Shown here in pieces: positions 1-6,330 of a stretch of DNA of 7,318 bases. The notes under the pieces were generated by a model. It was not told the DNA's origin, searched no databases, and saw only the letters and a program-made list of their open reading frames with translations. This DNA is from Actinomycetes bacterium. GTDB lineage: Bacteria; Actinomycetota; Acidimicrobiia; Acidimicrobiales; SZUA-35. Position 1 is the first letter of the stretch. Every line of letters starts with the position of its first letter. Location: the NCBI GenBank assembly GCA_024227975.1, contig JAAETV010000744.1:1-7318 (forward strand), written 5' to 3'. The translations under genes and the position numbers were made by a program.

Positions 1-1031
<1,031 letters not shown>

Positions 1032-1036
1032 GGACG

Positions 1037-1041
1037 CTCCT
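1037..1041 (-). promoter_or_regulatory. Ribosome binding site of sdhA
   Basis: Read on the minus strand this is AGGAG, 5 nt before the ATG at 1031. It lies in the 12-bp gap after the sdhC stop codon and fixes the sdhA start. Confidence 0.75.
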
Positions 1042-1043
1042 AC

Positions 1044-1829
1044 CTATATCCGGGGATCGAGGTCGATGATGCCGGCGAGGACAGCGATGGGAAAGCTGAC
1101 ATTGCCGACGAAGATGATCAGGGCCAGACCCGAAGCGAGATGACGGCGGAGCTGGTTGTAGGCCGGGTTGTTGACGCCGAGGCTCTGGAACATGGAGTAG
1201 GCCCCATGGAAGATGTGGACCGCCAGCAGAGAGTTGGCCACGATGTAGACGATGGCGACCACAGGATTGGAGAGGCTGCCGATGACATTCTCGTGGGGGT
1301 GACCCCTGACGAAGTCGTAGCCGGGGATGATGCCCCACGTCAGGTCGGCCAGATGGAAGACGAGGTAGGCCAGCACGACGATGCCGCTGATTCGCATGGT
1401 GCGGGAGGCGAAGTTGGAGGCCAGCCAATCACGCTTGGATGTGTATGGCGTGTTGGAGTTCAGGTTCATCCTGGTCAGCGAGTAGGCCGAGTGGATGTGG
1501 AGGGCGAAGCCGGCGGTGAGTCCGATCCGCAGGAGCCACAACAACACGGTGCGAGGAAATAGCGGCACCAGGATGTCTCGTAGGAACTCGCCGTAGATGT
1601 TGGCGTCGTAGTCGAGGCCACCATTGTGCTCGACTACGCCCAGGTACAGCTTCAGGTTGCCGATCATGTGAGCGACGACGAAGCCGAGCACCATGATGCC
1701 GGTCAGGGCCATCACCCATTTCTTGCCTACGGCAGTCTGGTAGAGGTTCAGCGGGAACGGCATCTCCTTGCGTCGTTCACGCAAGGGCCGAAGCGCGCTG
1801 TTCAGCTTCGGTGTAGTTGGTGCGGCCAC
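1044..1829 (-). CDS. sdhC: Succinate dehydrogenase cytochrome b subunit (b558 family membrane anchor)
   Basis: This is the membrane anchor of complex II, which carries haem b and passes electrons from the flavoprotein/iron-sulfur subunits to quinone. From a GTG start it has 261 residues. Five hydrophobic helices are visible at about 37-57, 92-112, 147-167, 188-210 and 231-253. Histidines inside the first four helices (H54, H111/H113, H159, H205/H208) fit the four axial ligands of the di-haem Bacillus subtilis-type anchor, so no separate sdhD is needed. LYQTAVGKKWVMALTG (29-44) is a typical family entry sequence. The GTG at 1829 is preferred because GGAGGT lies 6 nt upstream. The internal ATG at 1763 would give 239 residues, but its AAGGAG directly abuts the start codon with no spacer. 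An in-frame extension to 2162 is rejected because it would overlap the 3' end of the neighbouring gene. sdhA follows 12 bp downstream. Confidence 0.93.
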   Translation of the reverse strand: MAAPTTPKLNSALRPLRERRKEMPFPLNLYQTAVGKKWVMALTGIMVLGFVVAHMIGNLKLYLGVVEHNGGLDYDANIYGEFLRDILVPLFPRTVLLWLLRIGLTAGFALHIHSAYSLTRMNLNSNTPYTSKRDWLASNFASRTMRISGIVVLAYLVFHLADLTWGIIPGYDFVRGHPHENVIGSLSNPVVAIVYIVANSLLAVHIFHGAYSMFQSLGVNNPAYNQLRRHLASGLALIIFVGNVSFPIAVLAGIIDLDPRI

Positions 1830-1835
1830 CGGGCG

Positions 1836-1841
1836 ACCTCC
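1836..1841 (-). promoter_or_regulatory. Ribosome binding site deciding the sdhC start
   Basis: The minus strand reads GGAGGT, a near-consensus Shine-Dalgarno, 6 nt before the GTG at 1829. It supports a GTG start 22 codons upstream of the first ATG. Confidence 0.7.
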
Positions 1842-1963
1842 GGAAGAGAACTCGACTTTGGGGATTTTGCACTGCGGACCATAGCGTGCGAGCGACGATG
1901 GGGCCGAAAACCGACCCTGAGTTTCGCAGGGCCGAAACCTGGGGCCCAGTGACCAGTCGACCT
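1842..1963 (-). promoter_or_regulatory. sdh operon upstream region with direct repeats and a dyad
   Basis: This gap separates the stop of the family-2 gene (1964) from the sdhC ribosome binding site and should hold the sdh promoter. The best -10 candidate on the minus strand is TATGGT (1878-1883), about 48 nt before the GTG. No good -35 lies at the right distance, so the promoter call is weak. GGGCCGAAAACC (1901-1912) recurs as GGGCCGAAACC (1929-1939), 28 bp apart, about 17-45 bp upstream of that -10. The second copy overlaps a perfect inverted repeat, GTTTCG-N6-CGAAAC (1921-1938). A short CTGGG-G-CCCAG hairpin (1939-1949) follows the upstream gene's stop, but no T-run accompanies it, so it is not a convincing terminator. 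Confidence 0.4.
1921..1938. repeat. Inverted repeat GTTTCG-N6-CGAAAC upstream of sdhC
   Basis: The two 6-bp arms are perfect and separated by 6 bp. The dyad lies upstream of the weak sdhC -10 candidate, a plausible site for a dimeric regulator. It is short enough that chance cannot be excluded. Confidence 0.4.
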
Positions 1964-4153
1964 CTAGCGCCCGCTTCGCTGGGTCGATCTCGCCGTTATC
2001 GCTTCGCTGGGAGGAATGATCACGGTCTGATACCGGTTCGTAGCGAGCTCGTCGGCGGCCTCCAGTTCGAGATCGATGACCAGGGCCCCCGTGAGATCGG
2101 GGACGTCGAACCTCAGGGTCCCGACATAGGAACAACTGTCGGCTGGGAGCTGGCCTTCCCATCGTCTCTCAACCTGCCACTGGCCCAGCCGAGCTCTGGC
2201 CGAGACGGTCAAGGGGCCGAGATCGGAGCGGAGGTCGCTGATGGCATGTATCGCCAACGCCAGTTCCTGGCCGGGGGTCACGATGGGAGGAGGTATGTCG
2301 CCGACGACCACGATTGGTCGGCAGGCATCGACCAGGGCATTGAGGGCGGGCTTGGCTCGACGGGCAGCATCGAGGATGCCGAAGCCACCAGCAGGGTCAC
2401 TGTCGAAGAGGCTGATGACGCAGAAGCCACCGGTCGGCCGGTACTTGAGGCGGCGAGCAGTCTCGACTTGGGTGCGGATCAAGTCGGCTTGGTACCGCCG
2501 GGTGGCATCGGCCCAGCGAATCTGATCGGGGTAGGCCCCTTGGGGGAGGTAGCGAGCGAAGGAGCCCTGCTCGGCCCCGGCCCAGTCAGCGCTCTCGGTG
2601 GTGTCGTCGGCAATCGACTGGGAGCCGATGGCCCCGATGAAGGTACCGAGACGGGGCCATCGTCGGATTAGTTCGGCTAGGTCCTCGGCTCGTCCCGCTC
2701 GCCAACCGAGCCAGAGGTGGGAGTCGCTTTCGGTGAAGTCGATGAGGTTCGGCAGGCTCCCTGATCGGGTAATCACTGATCGTGAGGGATCGGCGGCCCG
2801 GAGTTCCCGGCGGATGATGGGATCGAGTACCGACCGGCTCCAACTGGGAAGCATGTGGCGGCTGAGCTGGCGGCCCTTGATCAGTCCCTTGTTGGTCTCT
2901 GGCGGGGGGAGAGGGGGTCCATTCGGTTCGTCGTGGCCACACCAGGCCACAATCGAGGGATGGTGGCCCAGTTCGTCGATTGCGAGGCGAGCCAGATGGC
3001 GCGCCCCGGGACGGGCCCGGGTCGAGTAAGTACCGACGAGGGGCAGGTCTTGCCAGATCAAGATGCCGAGCTCGTCGGCTGCTCGGTACAACTCCGGTCG
3101 GGTGATGTGACCGTAGACCCGGATGAGGTCCAGTCCGGCGTCTCGAACCGAGGTCACGTCTCGCCTCAGCTGGTCAGGGTCGATGGTGGCCAGGAAGCGG
3201 CTGTGAGGGCCGACGGCGATTCCCTTGATGAAGAGGCGCTCCCCGTTCACCTCCCACTGGAGCCCGTCGACCGATGCTGAGCGGATGCCGGTCCGCCAGT
3301 GGCGGCGATCGCTGACGGTTGGGGTGGGCCCCGACTCTTCGCTCGTGGTGCGCACGGCGATGCTCACGTCGTAGCAAGGCTGGTCGCCGAGGGCGGCTGG
3401 CCACCACAGCTGGGGGGAATCGACTGTTGTCGTCCACTCCAGATGGTTCTCACCCGACGCAAGGTCGTGTCCTGCTGCCCCACCGGCGGTCGATCCGTCG
3501 GGGCCCACGACCGAGGTGTCGATTCGGGCCGGACCTGCTTCGGCTGCGTCGAGCTCGACCCGAAATTGGAGGGTGGCCTGCTCAGGGGTGGCCTCGACGC
3601 ATAGGAGTCGAGCCTGCATGATGGCGATCGGGCCTGTCTCGTCGATATTGACCTGACCCCAGATCCCGCCCGGCGACCCCGGCGGGGCCAGGGGGCCAGA
3701 TTGGAGGGCTCCGGTCAGGGTACGCTTGGCTCCCGATCCTGGCCTGGGGCATGCCACTTCGACAGCCAGCAAGTGGTCATTGTGGCCATCATCGACAGCG
3801 GGGCGTGGGGTCAAGAGCTCGCCTACCTCGAAACGGTGCTGGGCGAAGTAGGTGCCGATATCACCGAGATGGTGGCCGTCGAGCCACACCTCGGCATTCG
3901 ACAAGACCCCGTCGAAGCGAAGCCAATGCCGTCCCCCGTCTCTCCGATTCATCGTGTCCTCAGCCTGGGTGGGGAAGGAGAAGCGGTGGCGGTAGACGAC
4001 GGGTCCGTCGCTGTCGGCCAGGGGGGCGATCTGGCCCCAATGACCGGGAACCGGGATCAGGTCCCAGTTGGTGTCGTCGAGGTCGGGGTCGGCCCCGTCT
4101 CGTTCGAGCTCGGGTGAGCTGGCCGCCCCCCTCCATTCACCGGAGAGTTCCAC
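1964..4153 (-). CDS. Glycoside hydrolase family 2-like protein, probable pseudoenzyme
   Basis: This 729-residue protein has the family 2 (beta-mannosidase/beta-glucuronidase-like) domain order. A sugar-binding jelly roll spans about 1-170 (LSGEW at 3-7, VPGHW at 35-39). An Ig-like sandwich spans about 175-285, and a TIM barrel spans about 290-610 (VNGERLFIKG, IRVYGHITRPELYRAADELG, LIWQDLPL, LGHHPSIVAWCGHDEP). A C-terminal beta-sandwich spans about 612-715. The acid/base glutamate is kept (E409), but the asparagine that normally precedes it is D408. The nucleophile strand, usually like FVSEFGxQS, reads FIGAIGSQS (505-513), putting A508 where the nucleophile glutamate belongs. The glycosidase fold is seen; loss of hydrolase activity is inferred. 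No signal peptide is visible, so it is probably cytoplasmic. The start is GTG, with AGAAGGG (4159-4165) 5 nt upstream. It is divergent from the AAA+ ATPase gene. Substrate is unknown. Confidence 0.85.
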   Translation of the reverse strand: MELSGEWRGAASSPELERDGADPDLDDTNWDLIPVPGHWGQIAPLADSDGPVVYRHRFSFPTQAEDTMNRRDGGRHWLRFDGVLSNAEVWLDGHHLGDIGTYFAQHRFEVGELLTPRPAVDDGHNDHLLAVEVACPRPGSGAKRTLTGALQSGPLAPPGSPGGIWGQVNIDETGPIAIMQARLLCVEATPEQATLQFRVELDAAEAGPARIDTSVVGPDGSTAGGAAGHDLASGENHLEWTTTVDSPQLWWPAALGDQPCYDVSIAVRTTSEESGPTPTVSDRRHWRTGIRSASVDGLQWEVNGERLFIKGIAVGPHSRFLATIDPDQLRRDVTSVRDAGLDLIRVYGHITRPELYRAADELGILIWQDLPLVGTYSTRARPGARHLARLAIDELGHHPSIVAWCGHDEPNGPPLPPPETNKGLIKGRQLSRHMLPSWSRSVLDPIIRRELRAADPSRSVITRSGSLPNLIDFTESDSHLWLGWRAGRAEDLAELIRRWPRLGTFIGAIGSQSIADDTTESADWAGAEQGSFARYLPQGAYPDQIRWADATRRYQADLIRTQVETARRLKYRPTGGFCVISLFDSDPAGGFGILDAARRAKPALNALVDACRPIVVVGDIPPPIVTPGQELALAIHAISDLRSDLGPLTVSARARLGQWQVERRWEGQLPADSCSYVGTLRFDVPDLTGALVIDLELEAADELATNRYQTVIIPPSEAITARSTQRSGR

Positions 4154-4158
4154 GGCAA

Positions 4159-4165
4159 CCCTTCT
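4159..4165 (-). promoter_or_regulatory. Ribosome binding site of the family-2 gene
   Basis: The minus strand reads AGAAGGG, 5 nt before the GTG at 4153. It supports that start, and shows this side of the divergent region uses a normal leader, unlike the opposite gene. Confidence 0.6.
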
Positions 4166-4191
4166 GGCACTGTTGCCGATCGTTCACCCTG

Positions 4192-4202
4192 CGACTCTAG
4201 TG
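4192..4202 (-). promoter_or_regulatory. Putative -10 region of the family-2 gene, mirrored element copy 1
   Basis: The minus strand reads CACTAGAGTCG. It contains TAGAGT (4194-4199), which fits the actinobacterial -10 pattern TANNNT. Transcription from here would give a leader of roughly 35 nt containing the ribosome binding site. The same 11 bp, with one change, occurs on the plus strand at 4258-4268. No clear -35 was seen. Confidence 0.4.
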
Positions 4203-4217
4203 GGGACGACCTCCCCA
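4201..4217. repeat. Inverted repeat TGGGGA-N5-TCCCCA in the divergent promoter region
   Basis: The 6-bp arms are perfect (4201-4206 and 4212-4217) with a 5-bp spacer. The dyad sits just upstream of the minus-strand -10 candidate and between the two divergent promoters, a position suited to an operator. Function is inferred. Confidence 0.4.
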
Positions 4218-4257
4218 GCCCCCTCGTGCGGCCGATAGCACACGGCAGAGGTCGTGG

Positions 4258-4268
4258 CACTAGGGTCG
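4258..4268 (+). promoter_or_regulatory. Putative -10 region of the AAA+ gene, mirrored element copy 2 (leaderless promoter)
   Basis: The plus strand reads CACTAGGGTCG, containing TAGGGT (4261-4266). Only 6 nt separate this hexamer from the GTG at 4273, so transcription would start at or next to the start codon. No Shine-Dalgarno precedes the GTG. This is the arrangement of a leaderless actinobacterial mRNA. A clear -35 was not found. Confidence 0.5.
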
Positions 4269-4272
4269 TTGC

Positions 4273-5682
4273 GTGGTAGATCGAGCTGACACCTTGGCCG
4301 CTCTGCGAGAGTCGAAATGGGTCTCGCTCAGTGTCAAGGAGGAGATCCGGCGGAACGCCATTGGCAAGATCCGATCCGGCCAGCCCCTGTTCCCGGGGGT
4401 GCTTGGCTACGCCGATACCGTGTTACCCCAACTCGAACACGCTGTCCTGGCCGGTCACGATGTGATCTTCCTCGGCGAGCGTGGCCAGGCCAAGACTCGA
4501 ATGATCCGTTTGCTGACCGGCCTGCTCGACGAGTGGATGCCGATCGTTGCCGGCTCGGAGATCAACGACGATCCGTACAATCCGGTGTCGGCTCAGGCCA
4601 AGGACCTGGTGGCCGAGATGGGCGATGACACACCGATCGCCTGGGTCCATCGTGACGACCGCTTCGGGGAGAAGCTGGCCACTCCCGACACCTCGATCGC
4701 CGATCTGATCGGGGAGGTCGACCCCATCAAGGTCGCTGAGGGTCGCTATCTATCCGATGAGCTGACCCTCCACTATGGTCTCGTGCCCCGGACCAACCGG
4801 GGGGTGTTCGCCATCAACGAGCTTCCTGATCTGGCCGAGCGAATCCAGGTCGGTCTGCTCAACGTGTTGGAAGAGCGAGACGTCCAGATCCGGGGCTACA
4901 AGATCCGCCTCCCGCTCGATGTCCTGCTGGTTGCTTCGGCCAATCCCGAGGACTACACCAACCGGGGTCGCATGATCACCCCTCTCAAGGATCGTTTCGG
5001 GGCCCAGATCCGCACCCACTACCCAGTCGACCTGGACATCGAGATCGCTATTGCTCGCCAGGAGGCAACGCTGCCCACCGACAACGATGGGCTCACGGTG
5101 ACGGTTCCCGCCTTCATGGAGGAGCTGGTGGCAACCTTCACCCAGCTGGCTCGCTCCAGTCCCCAGATCAACCAGCGGTCCGGGGTTTCGGTCCGTCTGA
5201 CGGTTGCCAACTTGGAAACACTGGTCGCGGCCGCCACCCGTCGAGCCTTGAGGCTGGGGGAGACCGACGTGGTGCCCAGGATCAGTGATCTCGACTCCCT
5301 GATTGCTTCGACGGCGGGCAAGATCGAGATCGAATCGTTGGAAGAGGGACGAGACGACGAGGTCATCGACCACCTCCTCCGAGGAGCGATCCTGACCGTA
5401 TTCAAGGAGAAGTTCTCGCCCGAGAGCATCCGCCAGGTGATCGATGCCTTCGACGAGGATCTCACCATGAGCGCCGGCGACGACCTCCCGGTTTCGGCCT
5501 ACGCCGAGATGGTCTCTTCGACCCCGGCGCTGGCCGCTCCTCTAGCCGGGCTCACTGACGACGGCGGCTCCGCTGCGGTGCGTGCTTCTGCCGTTGAACT
5601 GTTGCTCGAAGGCCTTCATCTATCGAAGCGGTTGAACAAGGACAGTGTCGGAGGGCGAGCCAGCTACCGGGCGCGAGCTTGA
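4273..5682 (+). CDS. AAA+ ATPase of the MoxR/magnesium-chelatase type (Rv0958-like)
   Basis: This 469-residue AAA+ ATPase resembles the Mycobacterium tuberculosis Rv0958 family, often labelled 'magnesium chelatase' or 'sigma-54 interacting'. It is probably a chaperone-like remodelling ATPase; no evidence links it to chlorophyll or sigma-54. Walker A is GERGQAKT (68-75; K74, T75). Walker B is VFAINE (178-183), with N182 where many AAA+ proteins have Asp and E183 as the catalytic glutamate; as I recall, NELPDL is normal in this family. Sensor 1 is ASANPEDYTNRG (N224). LKDRFG (R241) is the likely arginine finger, and R308 lies in the sensor-2 region. A helical lid and acidic C-terminal part occupy about 300-469. 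The GTG start has no Shine-Dalgarno but a -10 box 6 nt upstream. In known cases a VWA-domain gene follows; here a VOC-fold gene does, so the usual partner is missing locally. Confidence 0.9.
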   Translation: MVDRADTLAALRESKWVSLSVKEEIRRNAIGKIRSGQPLFPGVLGYADTVLPQLEHAVLAGHDVIFLGERGQAKTRMIRLLTGLLDEWMPIVAGSEINDDPYNPVSAQAKDLVAEMGDDTPIAWVHRDDRFGEKLATPDTSIADLIGEVDPIKVAEGRYLSDELTLHYGLVPRTNRGVFAINELPDLAERIQVGLLNVLEERDVQIRGYKIRLPLDVLLVASANPEDYTNRGRMITPLKDRFGAQIRTHYPVDLDIEIAIARQEATLPTDNDGLTVTVPAFMEELVATFTQLARSSPQINQRSGVSVRLTVANLETLVAAATRRALRLGETDVVPRISDLDSLIASTAGKIEIESLEEGRDDEVIDHLLRGAILTVFKEKFSPESIRQVIDAFDEDLTMSAGDDLPVSAYAEMVSSTPALAAPLAGLTDDGGSAAVRASAVELLLEGLHLSKRLNKDSVGGRASYRARA

Positions 5683-5704
5683 GATTTCCCTGGACGCGAC
5701 GTGC

Positions 5705-5732
5705 TTGAAGCTCGCTCGGGCCCGGGTATCGT
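5705..5732 (+). promoter_or_regulatory. Promoter of the VOC-fold gene (TTGAAG-N16-TATCGT)
   Basis: A -35-like TTGAAG (5705-5710) and a -10-like TATCGT (5727-5732) are separated by 16 bp. The -10 ends 8 nt before the ATG at 5741 and no Shine-Dalgarno is present, so a leaderless or near-leaderless transcript is likely. The gene could thus be transcribed independently of the AAA+ gene, which ends at 5682. Confidence 0.5.
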
Positions 5733-5740
5733 ACGGGCCC
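5718..5740. repeat. Perfect dyad GGGCCCG-N9-CGGGCCC over the VOC-gene -10 box
   Basis: The two 7-bp arms (5718-5724 and 5734-5740) are exactly complementary. The 9-bp centre contains the whole -10 hexamer, and the right arm ends at the base before the ATG. A protein bound here would block the promoter. In read-through RNA from the AAA+ gene it would form a strong GC hairpin against the start codon. No T-run follows, so a terminator is unlikely. Confidence 0.55.
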
Positions 5741-6085
5741 ATGGCGGAACAGCTGGTCCCCATAGTGAAGGTCTCCGACGCCAATCAGGCTGCCGAATGG
5801 TACGGCCGGCTTGGCTTTGCCAAGGCCTTCGAGCATCGCTACTCCGAAGAGTTCCCGGCCTATGTCGGGGTCGTCCGCAATGGGATGGCCCTCCACCTCT
5901 CCGAGCATGTCGGCGACGCCACCCCCGACTCATTGGTGTACCTGTTCGTCGACGACGTCGACGCGTTGGCGGTCGAGCTCGGAGCCGAAGTAAGCGAGTC
6001 ACCTTGGGCGCGGGAAACGCAGGTGACCGACCCTGACGGCAATCGCATCCGCATCGGCACCCGCCGCCAAGACCGCCACGACTGA
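5741..6085 (+). CDS. VOC-fold protein (glyoxalase/bleomycin-resistance-like)
   Basis: This 114-residue protein has the vicinal-oxygen-chelate fold used by glyoxalase I, ring-cleaving dioxygenases and drug-sequestering bleomycin-resistance proteins. The opening beta strand is LVPIVKVSD (5-13), followed by AAEWYGRLGF (17-26). The central strand is GMALHLSEH (48-56). The second half has VYLFVDDVDALAVELGAEV (66-84), and the end has TDPDGNRIRIG (96-106). The length suits the short bleomycin-resistance-like group. The usual metal-ligand glutamate near the end of the DPDGN strand is not evident (RIRIG), which favours a ligand-binding rather than a metal-enzyme role; this is inference. The ATG at 5741 is preferred because the fold begins there. 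An in-frame GTG at 5645 would add 32 residues not resembling the fold and overlap the AAA+ gene. Substrate is unknown. Confidence 0.82.
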   Translation: MAEQLVPIVKVSDANQAAEWYGRLGFAKAFEHRYSEEFPAYVGVVRNGMALHLSEHVGDATPDSLVYLFVDDVDALAVELGAEVSESPWARETQVTDPDGNRIRIGTRRQDRHD

Positions 6086-6117
6086 TCTCACGATGCGGCT
6101 GGCCTCAGGGTTGGCCT

Positions 6118-6330
6118 CTAGCGGATCTCGTCGAATTCGCCTGCTTTGCAGCCAGCGATCCAGGCCGCAAGTTCGTCTCGGGTGAAGACGATCATGCCCT
6201 GCTCGGGGCTGTTGCTGTTGCGCACGAGAACACCTTCGGTGATCTCGGCCAACTCGACACAAGCACCGTTGGCATCGCTGAACGAGGACTTTCGCCAGGT
6301 CAGATCTTGGTCGGGGTTCGGTTCAAGCAT
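6118..6330 (-). CDS. DUF397 domain protein (Scr2-like)
   Basis: This 70-residue protein is a complete DUF397 domain. It has WRKSSFS (12-18), NGACVELA (21-28), VRNS (36-39), VFTRDELAAW (48-57) and a terminal AGEFD (63-67). DUF397 proteins are small, nearly confined to Actinobacteria, and typically encoded beside XRE/DUF5753 regulators. The Streptomyces Scr1/Scr2 pair has been treated as a toxin-antitoxin-like or antibiotic-regulating couple. The molecular action of DUF397 is not established. Its ATG lies 31 bp inside the end of the regulator gene on the same strand, implying one transcript and coupled translation. It also has its own GGAGAG (6337-6342) 6 nt upstream. Its 3' end faces the VOC gene across 32 bp with no visible terminator. 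Confidence 0.9.
   Translation of the reverse strand: MLEPNPDQDLTWRKSSFSDANGACVELAEITEGVLVRNSNSPEQGMIVFTRDELAAWIAGCKAGEFDEIR

Noticed and set aside
1939..1949. CTGGG-G-CCCAG hairpin after the family-2 gene as a terminator
   Set aside because: The stem is only 5 bp, the one-base centre cannot form a normal loop, and no T-run follows.
1830..2162. In-frame upstream extension of sdhC to an ATG at 2162
   Set aside because: The extension overlaps the end of the family-2 gene in another frame and has low-complexity, Arg/Pro-rich content. The GTG at 1829 has a near-perfect ribosome binding site.
1817..2671. Plus-strand frame of 284 codons opposite the 3' part of the family-2 gene
   Set aside because: It is antisense to conserved TIM-barrel and C-terminal coding sequence and shows no recognisable domain or initiation signals.
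4450..4850. AAA+ gene as a true magnesium chelatase or a sigma-54 activator
   Set aside because: No sigma-54 activator GAFTGA loop is present and no tetrapyrrole genes are nearby. The labels reflect distant AAA+ similarity only.
4750..5373. Minus-strand frame of 207 codons opposite the AAA+ gene
   Set aside because: It is antisense to the Walker B and sensor regions, with no domain and no start signals.
5645..5740. N-terminal extension of the VOC protein from the GTG at 5645
   Set aside because: It would overlap the AAA+ gene, includes promoter and dyad sequence, and precedes the point where the VOC fold begins.
6086..6117. Bidirectional terminator between the convergent VOC and DUF397 genes
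   Set aside because: The only symmetry is two GGCC units 8 bp apart, too short to call, and there is no T-run on either strand.
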